Program-made: the position numbers and the translations under genes
NCBI GenBank assembly: GCA_023408075.1
Contig: JAEYKW010000030.1
Location: forward strand, 62,001-126,000
Origin: Bacillota bacterium
GTDB taxonomy: Bacteria > Bacillota > Clostridia > Christensenellales > SZUA-584
DNA length: 64,000 bases
Direction: 5' to 3'
The notes under the pieces: model-generated
Databases searched by the model: none
What the model saw: only the letters and a program-made list of their open reading frames with translations
What the model was told of the DNA's origin: nothing
Shown: positions 33,612 to 42,187 of the stretch, piece by piece
Layout of the letters: every line of letters begins with the position of its first letter
How positions within the stretch are numbered: position 1 is the stretch's first letter

Positions 33612-33705
33612 AAAAGGCGAACTTGGCCGAGAGGCCGAGGGCGCAAAGCATGAAGTCTTAAGGCTGTAAGCAAAGACGGTTCGGCTGCCTCGTGAATCGG
33701 GACGG
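33612..33705 (+). ncRNA. Cyclic di-GMP-I (GEMM) riboswitch
   Basis: The GEMM-I core is visible: an AAAGGCGAAC entry, helix P1b CTTGGCC/GGCCGAG capped by a GAGA (GNRA) tetraloop, the invariant GGGCGCAAAGC joining strand, then helix P2 (CATGA/TCGTG and GTCTT/AAGAC) with the GGTTCGGCTGCC strand expected for the tetraloop receptor side. AGGCTGT (33661-33667) can pair instead with ACGGCCT (33702-33708) before a T5 run, which would give a ligand-switched terminator. The family binds cyclic di-GMP and normally controls motility, surface or c-di-GMP enzymes. No coding gene follows for over 700 bases. Confidence 0.75.
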
Positions 33706-33753
33706 CCTTTTTGTTTGCTTAAGAGCCTTTTCGGATAACATATTTCAAGCGGG

Positions 33754-33776
33754 AAGCGGGGGGAACCCCGCTTTTT
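33754..33776 (+). terminator. Rho-independent terminator downstream of the riboswitch
   Basis: AAGCGGGG pairs perfectly with CCCCGCTT around GGAA, then a T-run. It would end an RNA of about 215 bases from the 33525 promoter if the upstream attenuator is read through. Confidence 0.85.
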
Positions 33777-33943
33777 GCTTTGCCCGGAATGCGAATTGTA
33801 TCGCTATATTAAAAACATGGCTGCCGCACAATCCAAAATAAGCAGCATTTTATCGCATGACAGCTTTGCGACTGTGACGTGCTTCAAGGAGAAGAAGATC
33901 AGGCATTAGACTGTTTCCTCCGGCGGTCTGAAGCGGGGTTGCC

Positions 33944-34057
33944 TCAGATCGTTAACACCTCTCGAAATGCCATTCCTGTAAGACTTTTTGCTGATAGATC
34001 ACTTGGGATGAGGATATCTAGACCATATATTTCAGGCAGTACATGAGCCTCTTCCAT
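33944..34057 (-). pseudogene. Possible short gene remnant
   Basis: A minus-strand frame of 37 codons with a protein-like sequence (MEEAHVLPEIYGLDILIPSD, then LSAKSLTGMAFREVLTI). No ribosome site, and its upstream side enters the repeat at 34060 onward. It may be the last piece of a decayed gene. The rest of 33777-34452 has no gene. Confidence 0.25.
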
Positions 34058-34059
34058 CG

Positions 34060-34320
34060 AGAGATGGGGAGGCTGCTGACGAAGCCGCAAGTGTCATTCC
34101 GATGGAGCGTCAGCGGAAGAGGAATCCCATGGTCAAGAACATTACAAAAATAGGATGCGCTGCACCCCGTCGTTTCGCTCCTCAAGTAAACAAGATTAAA
34201 TGAGGAATGACGGATTGACGAGCGGATATATCGGTTGTTCGTCAGTCCCTCATCAGCCGTCTGTCGGAGCCAGCTTTCTCGAGGGGGAGCGAAAAAACGA
34301 CTGAGGCTGTCTGAGACCGC
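34060..34320. repeat. Partial copies of the non-coding repeat families
   Basis: About 34085-34225 carries words of the 300-bp family ('aagtgtcattccgatggagc', 'gaggaatcccatgg', 'tgaggaatgac'). About 34235-34310 carries words of the second family ('cagtccctcatcagcc', 'ctcgagggggagc', 'cgactgaggctgtctg'). Both are diverged and incomplete. Confidence 0.55.
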
Positions 34321-34452
34321 CCATGCCGGATATTTGGGCTTGTTGCGTTGGCTGGCAATTTTTATTCGGGTGTTGTATAATGGCTTTACATATAAGCCAT
34401 GTCCTTATGGCATCAAAATACGCAATGACTTCTTGGGAACGGGGGACGAAAA

Positions 34453-36015
34453 ATGCAGATTACATTTATGGGCGCAGCCAGATGCGTCACAGGGTCTTGT
34501 ACGATGGTCGAAACGGCGCAGCACAAGGTGCTGGTGGATTGCGGCATGCGGCAGGGGCGCGACGAGAAGACCGCACCGGTGAAGGACGGATTTGTTTTCG
34601 ATCCGCGTGAGATTGATGCGGTTTTTCTGACTCACGCGCATATCGACCATTCGGGCCTGCTGCCGCTGCTCGTGAAGCAGGGGTTCACCGGCCCCATATA
34701 CTGCACCGGCGCGACCGCAAGGCTTTGCTCCATCATGTTCCCGGATGCGGGGCATATACAGGAGATGGAGACGGAATGGCAGAACAGAAAGCATCTGCGC
34801 GCGGGCAAAAGCCCCGTGGCACCGCTCTATACGGTGGAGGACGCCAAAAAGGCGGTCAAATATTTGCAACCGCTCAGCTATGAGGAAAGATATAAAGCTT
34901 TTGACGAAATCGGCATGCGCTATGTGGATGCGGGGCATCTTTTGGGCTCGGCGTCTATCGAGCTGACAGTCACGGAAGACGGCAAGCAGACAAAGCTAGT
35001 GTTCTCGGGCGACATCGGCAACAAGGACAAGCCCATCATCAAGGACCCGCAGTATTTAAGTGAAGCGGATATCGTGTTTACCGAGAGCACCTACGGTGAC
35101 CGCCTGCACGACAAGGTGAGGGACACGCGTACCCAACTCAAAGACGTGCTGATCCGTGCGCTCGCACGCGGCGGCAACATCGTGATTCCCACGTTTGCGG
35201 TGGGGCGCACGCAGGAGGTGCTGTACGATTTAAGCGTGCTGCTCGAGGAGGGTGGCGTGCCCGGTCTCGAGAACGTGCCGGTTTATATCGACAGCCCGCT
35301 CGGCATCGCGGCGACGGAAATATTCGAGGAGAGCAGCAAGGATTATTACGACGAGGAAGCAATGGCGTTTAAAGCCGAAGGCATCAAGTTTTTCTCGTTT
35401 GAAACGCTGCGCGTGGCCGAAACAGCGGATGAATCTAAAGAGATCAACTTTGACCCTAAGCAAAAGATCATCATCTCCTCAAGCGGCATGTGCGACGCGG
35501 GACGCATCAAGCATCATTTGAAGCACAACCTGTGGCGCAGCGATTCCACGGTGCTGTTCGTGGGATATCAGGCTGTCGGCACGCTGGGCCGCTCGATTGT
35601 GGACGGCAGCAGCAAGGTGAAGATATTCGGCGAAGAGATTCAGGTGAAAGCCGCCGTTGAGCAGATCGAAGGCTTTTCGGGGCACGCGGATCAGGCAGGG
35701 CTGCTCGAATGGATAAGCCATTTCCCCCAGAGCGTGGCGCGCGTGTTCGTGATGCACGGTGAAGACGCGGTGACGGGCATTTATGCGGGTGAACTGCAAA
35801 AGCGCGGCTACAACGCGGTGGTCCCCGCCCTCTTTGATTCGTTTGACACGCAGAGCTTTGCCAAAACGCCGGGGACGATACAGCCAAAAGAAGTGCCGCA
35901 AAGCGATTTGGGCACGCTGCTTGCGCGTATCCGGCTGAGAATTGAAGCTGCCGACAGCGAGCGCGCAGCCAGAATGAAAGAGGACCTCGCCGTGCTGGCC
36001 GACAGATGGGAATAG
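34453..36015 (+). CDS. MBL-fold/beta-CASP ribonuclease (CPSF-like)
   Basis: A 520-residue metallo-beta-lactamase plus beta-CASP nuclease. Zinc motif 2 is LTHAHIDHSG (about residues 59-68); the later ligands are in DAGHLLGSASIE (about 159-170) and FSGDIGN. The beta-CASP part has SSSGMCDAGRIKHHL and GFSGHADQ, and motif C-like VMHGE. A C-terminal RMMBL region follows. Bacterial members of this YsiB/CPSF73-like group cleave RNA. The start follows a GGGGGAC ribosome site. The substrate-binding protein gene begins 27 bases after its stop, so it heads an apparent operon, although no functional link is obvious. Confidence 0.9.
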   Translation: MQITFMGAARCVTGSCTMVETAQHKVLVDCGMRQGRDEKTAPVKDGFVFDPREIDAVFLTHAHIDHSGLLPLLVKQGFTGPIYCTGATARLCSIMFPDAGHIQEMETEWQNRKHLRAGKSPVAPLYTVEDAKKAVKYLQPLSYEERYKAFDEIGMRYVDAGHLLGSASIELTVTEDGKQTKLVFSGDIGNKDKPIIKDPQYLSEADIVFTESTYGDRLHDKVRDTRTQLKDVLIRALARGGNIVIPTFAVGRTQEVLYDLSVLLEEGGVPGLENVPVYIDSPLGIAATEIFEESSKDYYDEEAMAFKAEGIKFFSFETLRVAETADESKEINFDPKQKIIISSSGMCDAGRIKHHLKHNLWRSDSTVLFVGYQAVGTLGRSIVDGSSKVKIFGEEIQVKAAVEQIEGFSGHADQAGLLEWISHFPQSVARVFVMHGEDAVTGIYAGELQKRGYNAVVPALFDSFDTQSFAKTPGTIQPKEVPQSDLGTLLARIRLRIEAADSERAARMKEDLAVLADRWE

Positions 36016-36042
36016 CCGATTATCCGTTATCAGGAGTGGTAT

Positions 36043-37563
36043 ATGGGTAAATTGATACATATGAAAACAAGAAGAGGCGGCTCGGCGGGGCGGCGGTACC
36101 CTTCAAGGCGTCCCGTTTCCAGAACGCCCGGCAACAGGCGAATGGCCCGTCCGGCTGCTTTCTTGGCTTTTTTGAAGCGGTATTATAAGATTGCCGCCAT
36201 TGCGGCGGGCGCGCTGGCCGTTGTCATTGTCGGCCTTGTTCTGCTGCTTGGCAGCGTGAAGACTCAAACGGTGGCGGAGCAGCCTGCGGCCCAGCCCACG
36301 CTGACGCCGCCTCCCGCCGAAGAGACATACGACTATTCCGATGTGGATGCGGAGACGCTTGCGGGCCTCGCGGGCACGGACGAGGACCTGTTCTCAGACG
36401 AGCAGGAAATGGCCGAAGCGCTGTTTGAGGAGGAGGGCATCCGTATCGGCGTCACGGTGGGCAGCATATCATCGCTCGAGCAGGAATTCATTTTGAACAG
36501 GCTTGAGCAGGCTTCCAATGCGGCGGAAACGGACAAAACCATATACGAAACCTATTACTGCAATGCAAACGGCAGCGATAACCAACAGCTGCAGGACATA
36601 AGAAGCCTTATTAAAAACGAGGTGGATGTGATCATCGTCGGCTTCACCGATGCGCAGAGCTTTCAAATGATAGCCATGATGGCACAAAACGAAGGCATTC
36701 CCGTGGTGGCATTCGACGCGCCGGCAGACAGCGGTTATGCGATCAATGTGGTTTCGGATCAGACAGCGTGGGGCAACGGGTACGGCAAGTTCGCGGCGGA
36801 TAATCTGGCAGAGGGGACCGTGGTGCAGGTGCTCGGCAAACCGGACGATGCGGTGGATGCGCAGCGTGCGGCAGCCATCAGCGCGGCGCTGGCTGCCAAT
36901 ACGGGGCTCACAGCCGAAACGCCGCTTTACGCGGAGTGGGATAAGAAAAAAGCCAAGGAAGCAATGGCAGAATACTTAAAGCACAGCAAAGCGGATATTG
37001 TGATTACCGAAGAAGGCATGGCCGAGGGCATACTCGATGCGTTCGTGGAAAAGGGCGTGCTTCCCAAGGTGATGTGCGGCGACGCGACGGCAGGCTTTAT
37101 CAAAAAGTGGTACGCGCTGAAAAACGGCGGCATCGACGTGACGCCGCCGCCCGAGGACGACGGCAAAAAGAAGAACGACGAAACGCCCACGCCCACGCCG
37201 CCGCCCGTGATGTTCACGGCACAGCCCGGCGAATTCATCGTCTATGCGCAGCCCGCGCCGTCGGGCGTCGGCGCAGCGGCCTTTGATATCGCGGTGGAGA
37301 TTGCCAAAGGCAGAACATTGATTGCGCAGGGGCAGCCGTTCATCTATACGGTCGGCACGGTGATCACGGAAGCCAATCTTGCGCAGTTTTATGAGCTCGT
37401 CAAGGACCAGGACGATACCTATGTCGTCAGCGACCGGCTCACGGACGAGTTGCTCAATACGCTGCTGAACCCGCTCGAGCAGCAGCCCGAAACCACACCC
37501 GCCGATGTGCCGTCAGCCACACAGTTGGTGCTGTCATCTCCTGCAAAGGAGGCCGGGCAATGA
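36043..37563 (+). CDS. Membrane-anchored substrate-binding protein (LacI/RbsB type)
   Basis: A 506-residue protein. A basic tail (1-45) and one membrane helix (about 46-68) lead to an outer linker and a type I periplasmic binding fold (about 120-480, Peripla_BP_4): IRIGVTVGSISSLEQEFILN, then DVIIVGFTDAQSFQ and IPVVAFDAPADSGYAINVVS. A Pro/Thr-rich insert (about 365-388, with ETPTPTPPPV) interrupts the second lobe before YAQPAPSGVGAAAFDIAVEI. The family binds sugars or autoinducers for ABC import. No permease is adjacent, so it may be a sensor. Its stop overlaps the next start by 4 bases (ATGA). Confidence 0.8.
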   Translation: MGKLIHMKTRRGGSAGRRYPSRRPVSRTPGNRRMARPAAFLAFLKRYYKIAAIAAGALAVVIVGLVLLLGSVKTQTVAEQPAAQPTLTPPPAEETYDYSDVDAETLAGLAGTDEDLFSDEQEMAEALFEEEGIRIGVTVGSISSLEQEFILNRLEQASNAAETDKTIYETYYCNANGSDNQQLQDIRSLIKNEVDVIIVGFTDAQSFQMIAMMAQNEGIPVVAFDAPADSGYAINVVSDQTAWGNGYGKFAADNLAEGTVVQVLGKPDDAVDAQRAAAISAALAANTGLTAETPLYAEWDKKKAKEAMAEYLKHSKADIVITEEGMAEGILDAFVEKGVLPKVMCGDATAGFIKKWYALKNGGIDVTPPPEDDGKKKNDETPTPTPPPVMFTAQPGEFIVYAQPAPSGVGAAAFDIAVEIAKGRTLIAQGQPFIYTVGTVITEANLAQFYELVKDQDDTYVVSDRLTDELLNTLLNPLEQQPETTPADVPSATQLVLSSPAKEAGQ

Positions 37564-38171
37564 CCATCGACATCACGCTGCCCATGAGGCACGGCATGGT
37601 GCATTATCCGGGCGACCCGGAAATCATATTTGAGTCGGTGCTCGATATCCGCAGCGGCGGGCCGGTGAACCTGCAGCGGTTGAGCCTCGGGTCTCATTCG
37701 GGAACGCATGTGGATGCGCCGTATCATGTGCTGCCGGACGGCAAAAAGATCGGCAGCCTGCCCGTGGATTATTTCATCGGCAGGGCAAGAGTGTTCGCGT
37801 TTGACAGCGATATACATGCGGAACAGATTCAGGGGCTTCATATCGAAGCGGATGACATCGTGCTGTTTAAAACGCCAAGCGGCGCAAAGCTTGGTGAGGT
37901 GTACGACCCGGATCATGTGAATGTGCTGCCGTGCGCGGCGCGGTTTCTCGCGGATACCCGCGTGCGCGCGGTCGGTATCGACTGCCTGTCGATCGAAAAC
38001 AACCCCGCGCTGGAGACGCACCGCATATTGCTGGGGTCAGGCATCCCGATCATCGAGGGGCTCGATTTGCGCAAGGCGGAGCCGGGCGACTACCATATGA
38101 CGGCGATGCTGATGCGCCTTGAAGACAGTGACGGCGCACCGCTTCGCGCGATGCTCGAAAAATACGAATAA
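37560..38171 (+). CDS. Cyclase family protein (kynurenine formamidase-like)
   Basis: A 203-residue metal-dependent hydrolase of the cyclase/kynurenine formamidase family. The metal motif is LGSHSGTHVDAPYHVL (H-x-G-T-H-x-D-x-P-x-H, about residues 42-57), with a further AVGIDCLSIE region near 137. Known members hydrolyse N-formylkynurenine or cyclic amides. No tryptophan catabolic genes are near, so the substrate is open. Translation is coupled to the preceding binding-protein gene by the ATGA overlap, which suggests that the ligand and the enzyme substrate are related. Confidence 0.85.
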   Translation: MTIDITLPMRHGMVHYPGDPEIIFESVLDIRSGGPVNLQRLSLGSHSGTHVDAPYHVLPDGKKIGSLPVDYFIGRARVFAFDSDIHAEQIQGLHIEADDIVLFKTPSGAKLGEVYDPDHVNVLPCAARFLADTRVRAVGIDCLSIENNPALETHRILLGSGIPIIEGLDLRKAEPGDYHMTAMLMRLEDSDGAPLRAMLEKYE

Positions 38172-38253
38172 TCTACTTGAAGTAAAGGGGCATCTTGAGT
38201 TTTGACAGCAATGCTCTTTTTTGTTGGATTTTTGTGACCAGAGGTGGATGTCG

Positions 38254-39576
38254 ATGAAAATCAAGAAGATTCTTTTGTTATCCATAGCCGGTATGTTACT
38301 TTTCATCACCGCTTGCGGACAAGCGGAAATACGAAAGGAGCAATCCATGGCTCAGACACAACCGATGAAAACGCAAGAGCAGAGCCCGTCGTATAACGGC
38401 ACATACAAGGTCGTCGCGCAGGCCCTCGATTGGGGTGCGGCGGCAATCAAAGCGGTTGTCAAGCTTGATGCCGCAATAACAGCTTCGGATATGTGCCGCT
38501 TTCGCGTCACTGAGTCGAATAAAAGTGGGGCTGTCGGCGAGCGCGATATCACCGGCGTGTATCTTTGCGACAAAAACGGAAATAAGATCGATGGGAGCTC
38601 ACGGTACTTGGCTATTGAGATGAGCGTTGATCCGTCACACGGCGGGTTGCTTTATTACGATCGCCGCCGTCTCATGAATGTGTGGGATGAAGACTACCGG
38701 TTGAATATAGAGCCGGTCGATCCGGAAAACGATATGCTCAAGAACTTGACAGTTGATCCGAAATATACGGAAAAGCTCATGCCGCAGGCCGATGTGTTCA
38801 GCAAGACGGAGTTTTCTTATCAGGGGACAACCATGAAGTATGCGCTGTACGCGCCTGATCCTGACGGCAAGAAGAAACCGCTCGTGGTCTGGCTGCACGG
38901 CCAGGGCGAGGGGGGAGACGATGTCACCATCACCCTGCTCGGAAGCAAAGTCACCGCGCTCGCAGCGGACGACATACAGGGGATACTTGGCGGCGCTTAT
39001 GTGCTTGTGCCGCAGTGCCCGACTTACTGGACGGTGAATGCCGGGGACACCTCCCATTTCGGCATGAGGCCCGACGGCACAAGCGATTTCGAAGAGCCGC
39101 TTCTCGCGCTGATCAACGGGGTTGTGGGTGGCAACGAAGACATAGACGCGGACAGAATATACATCGGAGGCTGCTCGATGGGCGGCTATATGACGGTGCT
39201 GATGGCCAAAAACCATCCCGACCTTTTTGCTGCCGCTTTCCCCGTCTGCGAATTCTATGAAGACAGGTTATTAACCGATGATGATATCAAAGCCCTGACT
39301 GATGTGCCGCTCTGGTTCGCATACTGCACGGCGGATGAAAGCGTGCCGCCCCGGTATCATTCGGAAGCGACAATAGAAAGGCTAAGGGAAGCGGGTGCAG
39401 GCAATCTGCATGCGTCGGTGTTTGAGGATGTTCACGACACGACGGGGGAGTACACAAACAAAGACGGAACGCCATACATTTATAATGCGCACTTCGTGTG
39501 GATATACGTTTATAACAACGAGTGCGTTGAGGGAGATTTGAATCTGTGGGAATGGCTGGCGCTGCAGCATAAGTAA
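38254..39576 (+). CDS. Lipoprotein esterase/peptidase of the alpha/beta hydrolase fold
   Basis: A 440-residue secreted lipoprotein. The signal peptide ends in the lipobox FITAC (Cys near 20). An N-terminal beta domain of about 150 residues precedes an alpha/beta hydrolase domain with VWLHGQGEGGDD (oxyanion loop) and the nucleophile elbow GGCSMGGYMTVLMA. Candidate acid and His are near WFAYCTADESVPP and FEDVHDTTGEY. This layout matches PHB-depolymerase/feruloyl-esterase-like surface enzymes. The start at 38254 follows AGAGGTGG; an inner alternative is not needed. It is 82 bases after the cyclase gene and may be the last gene of that group. Confidence 0.82.
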   Translation: MKIKKILLLSIAGMLLFITACGQAEIRKEQSMAQTQPMKTQEQSPSYNGTYKVVAQALDWGAAAIKAVVKLDAAITASDMCRFRVTESNKSGAVGERDITGVYLCDKNGNKIDGSSRYLAIEMSVDPSHGGLLYYDRRRLMNVWDEDYRLNIEPVDPENDMLKNLTVDPKYTEKLMPQADVFSKTEFSYQGTTMKYALYAPDPDGKKKPLVVWLHGQGEGGDDVTITLLGSKVTALAADDIQGILGGAYVLVPQCPTYWTVNAGDTSHFGMRPDGTSDFEEPLLALINGVVGGNEDIDADRIYIGGCSMGGYMTVLMAKNHPDLFAAAFPVCEFYEDRLLTDDDIKALTDVPLWFAYCTADESVPPRYHSEATIERLREAGAGNLHASVFEDVHDTTGEYTNKDGTPYIYNAHFVWIYVYNNECVEGDLNLWEWLALQHK

Positions 39577-40008
39577 GCGGTCAAAGACCGGCTGAGTGAA
39601 AAGAAACTTGAATCGGAAACCATAAAGGAGCGCCGCCGCTTCTTGGGCTGCTGACAAAGTCACAAGTGTCACTGATATGCAAAGCAACCAATTCGGTCAT
39701 TCAGTCCACTCCGTAGTGGGGAATGAAGCGACGTGACCACACCGGTTTTCATCAAACTGCGGAGCGAATACGCTCCATAAAAGTGTAAAAACCTTATTTG
39801 TCGCGGCCCCTCTGACGACGGTCCTTTTTGGTGGATGGAGGGCTGTCACCAGATGACCGGGGGAGAGAAAATAATATCGGGTTAGATCACTCTCTCCGGC
39901 ACGTCGCACCCGCCCCATCCCTTCGTGATAGTCACGTGAGAGGCTCTTTAGATTTTATCGACAGCAAAAAAGGAGCGGAGCCGCTCCTTTTCAACATTCA
40001 GCCGCTGA
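39577..40008. repeat. Gap with partial repeats
   Basis: No gene seen. About 39640-39760 matches the end words of the 300-bp repeat ('ctgctgacaaagt', 'aagtgtcact', 'gtcattcagtccactccgta', 'gaagcgacgtgacc'). About 39835-39915 resembles the second repeat family ('gagggctgtcaccag', 'atgaccgggggagag'). A bidirectional terminator lies at the right end. Confidence 0.5.
39967..39990 (-). terminator. Rho-independent terminator of the hemerythrin genes
   Basis: AAAAGGAGCGG and CCGCTCCTTTT form a perfect 11-bp stem around two bases. On the minus strand it is followed by a T-run and ends the hemerythrin operon 18 bases after its stop; the stem can also work on the plus strand. Confidence 0.85.
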
Positions 40009-40404
40009 TTATTTCGCCATCACATGCGCGCCGAGCCCTTTGTCCACCTTTTTGATGTGCAGCGTGAGCCACGACACAAGCGTGGAGCCGACCACCGCCG
40101 CGGTGGCGACCGTGAAACCGATGGTTTCGATATCGCTTCTGATCTTTTTTATGTCCGCAATGAAATCCGTGTGCATTTTCTTATGCTCTCTGTAAAGCGG
40201 ATAACCACTGCTTAACTGGAGCTTCTCTTCCTCGCTGAAATGCTTAACCACATATTCCTCAAGGAACGCAAGCATTTCGAGAACTTTCTGCTGCTTGTCG
40301 TTGTGGCTCATCGAATCGAAAAACGCGTTCATACGGGCAATCAACTCTTTGTGCTGCTCGTCGATCATATCAACACCAACTCTTAAATCCTGTGTCCATT
40401 CCAT
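40009..40404 (-). CDS. Bacteriohemerythrin (second copy)
   Basis: A 131-residue four-helix protein with the di-iron hemerythrin ligands: His in DEQHKEL (about 22), HF..EE (about 58-62, in VVKHFSEEEKL), H-x3-H in YREHKKMHTDFIADI (about 77-85) and the final Asp. Hemerythrins bind O2 reversibly and in anaerobes are thought to scavenge or sense oxygen. The start MEWTQDLRVGVDMID is the standard N-terminus, with AGGAGG upstream. It follows a paralog by 16 bases; the two share about the whole domain. Confidence 0.9.
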   Translation of the reverse strand: MEWTQDLRVGVDMIDEQHKELIARMNAFFDSMSHNDKQQKVLEMLAFLEEYVVKHFSEEEKLQLSSGYPLYREHKKMHTDFIADIKKIRSDIETIGFTVATAAVVGSTLVSWLTLHIKKVDKGLGAHVMAK

Positions 40405-40420
40405 ATGGCTTCTGTCCTCC

Positions 40421-40822
40421 TCAGTTTTGCTTTGAACGGATATACATGCCGACTTCTTTGTCCGCTTTTCTGATGTGCAGCGTGAGCCAGGCAATCAGCG
40501 TGCTCGATATCAAAGAGCCGGTGGCTACGGTAAACCCGTTGTTTTCAAGGTCCGTACGCATCTTCGTCACATCGTCGATAAACTCCTTGTGCAGCTGGCG
40601 GTGCTCCGCAAGCTTGGGATAGCCGCTGCTCATTTGCAGCCTTTCCTCATCGCGAAAATGGGTGACCACATAGTCCGCCAGAAAATCGAGCATCTTGAAA
40701 ATTTCCTGCTCTTTGCTGCTGCTTTTCATCGCATCAAAAAAGCCGTTCATGCGAGAGATCAGCTCTTTGTGCTGGTCGTCAATCTCCTTCACACCAACCG
40801 ACAGATCCTGCGTCCATTCCAA
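40421..40822 (-). CDS. Bacteriohemerythrin (first copy)
   Basis: A 133-residue paralog of the next gene. Iron ligands: DDQHKEL, VVTHFRDEERLQ and LAEHRQLHKEFIDDV. The likely start is TTG at 40822, giving (f)MEWTQDLSVGVKE, aligned with the paralog and with AAGGGGGA just upstream; a longer frame from 40891 has no ribosome site. First gene of a two-gene operon of oxygen-binding proteins, divergent from a lipoprotein gene. Confidence 0.9.
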   Translation of the reverse strand: MEWTQDLSVGVKEIDDQHKELISRMNGFFDAMKSSSKEQEIFKMLDFLADYVVTHFRDEERLQMSSGYPKLAEHRQLHKEFIDDVTKMRTDLENNGFTVATGSLISSTLIAWLTLHIRKADKEVGMYIRSKQN

Positions 40823-40987
40823 TTGACTGTCCCCCTTTTTAGAAGTATATATATAATCATTATCGTAATAGTAGGGTATATGGCTTAGCAAAAATCTTTG
40901 GTTTATATAAAATTATTTTCTGTATGTGGTTCATTCTGATATAATTTAGGAGAAACATAGCAAAACGATATTGAAAGGGACTCATAT

Positions 40988-41512
40988 ATGAAAAAAAGCG
41001 CAGTGTTGATTTTGATTCTTTACCTGCTTGTTATCTTTTCGGGCTGTGGGAGGTCAGCCGCCGATCAAGAAGGAATGTTAAAAATTATCGCGGAAGAAAA
41101 CGGCGTTTCCGAGGGGCTATCGGTGCAGGCTGCCGGAACGGTTGAGCTCGGTGATGCCGTACTGATGTGCGCTGCGGCAGGAGACGATAGTCAGGGGCGC
41201 AAATATTTCGCGGCTGAATTCAATCATAAGGCAAACCAATATGAATTTGTACACAGCTATAAGCTGGCGGAACGCGGTGCGGATATGTTCAGCCTGATAT
41301 GGGCCGATGGGTATGTGTTTTTAAGCAACAACGAAGCCAGCAAGAGCCTGCAAATCCGTTATCCGAACGGTGAAAAGGATGATGAGCTGATTGCCATAGA
41401 CAGCATACCCTTTGTGTATTATTTGGATTTAAGTGAAACGAACCCGGATAATGCTGAAAACACCTTTGAATATTATTTTCTGAACGAGAAAGGCGAAGCG
41501 ATTTCGCAATAA
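40988..41512 (+). CDS. Lipoprotein of unknown function
   Basis: A 174-residue lipoprotein: signal peptide with lipobox VIFSGC (Cys near 20), then a beta-rich domain with no known signature (for example DDSQGRKYFAAEFNHKANQY and LIWADGYVFLSNNE). It may be a small beta-propeller-like or lipocalin-like fold, but I cannot assign it. It has its own promoter region with an extended -10 (TGATATAAT, about 40948-40956). Single gene between hemerythrins (divergent) and an ArsC-like gene 66 bases on. Confidence 0.65.
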   Translation: MKKSAVLILILYLLVIFSGCGRSAADQEGMLKIIAEENGVSEGLSVQAAGTVELGDAVLMCAAAGDDSQGRKYFAAEFNHKANQYEFVHSYKLAERGADMFSLIWADGYVFLSNNEASKSLQIRYPNGEKDDELIAIDSIPFVYYLDLSETNPDNAENTFEYYFLNEKGEAISQ

Positions 41513-41578
41513 GATATTTACCTGCTGTCAGCAGATTTATAATGGCTTTTCCAGACAATTGAAAGAGAGAGAGCAAAT

Positions 41579-41938
41579 ATGACGATTCAATTCATCTGCT
41601 ATCCGCGCTGCACGACATGCGCAAAGGCGCGGCAATGGCTAGAGGGAAGCGGCATTGCCTATAACATGCGCGATATCAAAGAGCAAAATCCAAGCGAAAC
41701 CGAGCTAAAAAGCTGGATTAAAAAGAGCGGCTTGCCGCTGCGGCGTTTTTTCAACACGAGCGGTCTGCAGTACGGTGCGCTGTCGCTGGCTGACCGGCTC
41801 GATGCGATGAGCGACGAAGAAAAGATTGCGCTGCTCGCCACGGACGGCATGCTGGTGAAGCGGCCGATACTCGTCGCGGGAGAAACAGTGCTCGTCGGGT
41901 TTAAAGAGGATGTGTGGAAAGTGGCGCTTGGCGTTTAA
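41579..41938 (+). CDS. ArsC/Spx/YffB family thioredoxin-fold protein
   Basis: A 119-residue protein of the arsenate reductase-like family. The N-terminal FICYPRCTTCAKARQWLE carries C-x-x-C (Cys near 11 and 14), and the C-terminal LVKRPILVAGETVLVGFKED is the conserved Arg-Pro region. Full ArsC enzymes have a similar region; the C-x-x-C form and the RRFFNTSG segment match the YffB/Spx-like group annotated 'arsenate reductase family protein'. True arsenate reduction is not established, and no ars genes are adjacent. The 249 bases after it hold no gene. Confidence 0.85.
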   Translation: MTIQFICYPRCTTCAKARQWLEGSGIAYNMRDIKEQNPSETELKSWIKKSGLPLRRFFNTSGLQYGALSLADRLDAMSDEEKIALLATDGMLVKRPILVAGETVLVGFKEDVWKVALGV

Positions 41939-42187
41939 CGCGCCCGGATTTCGGCTTATCCTGCTGCAATCTGCCGCAGTGCCAAAGCCATCAAAACATT
42001 TTCTTGTTACGCTGTGCGTGAAGCCCTGCGCAGCAGGACGGATTTGTTGGAGAGAAACTCACAAAGGACTATTCGACCCCTTGCAGATTCAGACCGCACG
42101 ATAGCCGCCCACAACAATCATAGCGCTGTGAGGGCGGCCATTCTTCCGTCGGTCCATCTGCGCGCGATCAATGGAATAGAGCGTTTG

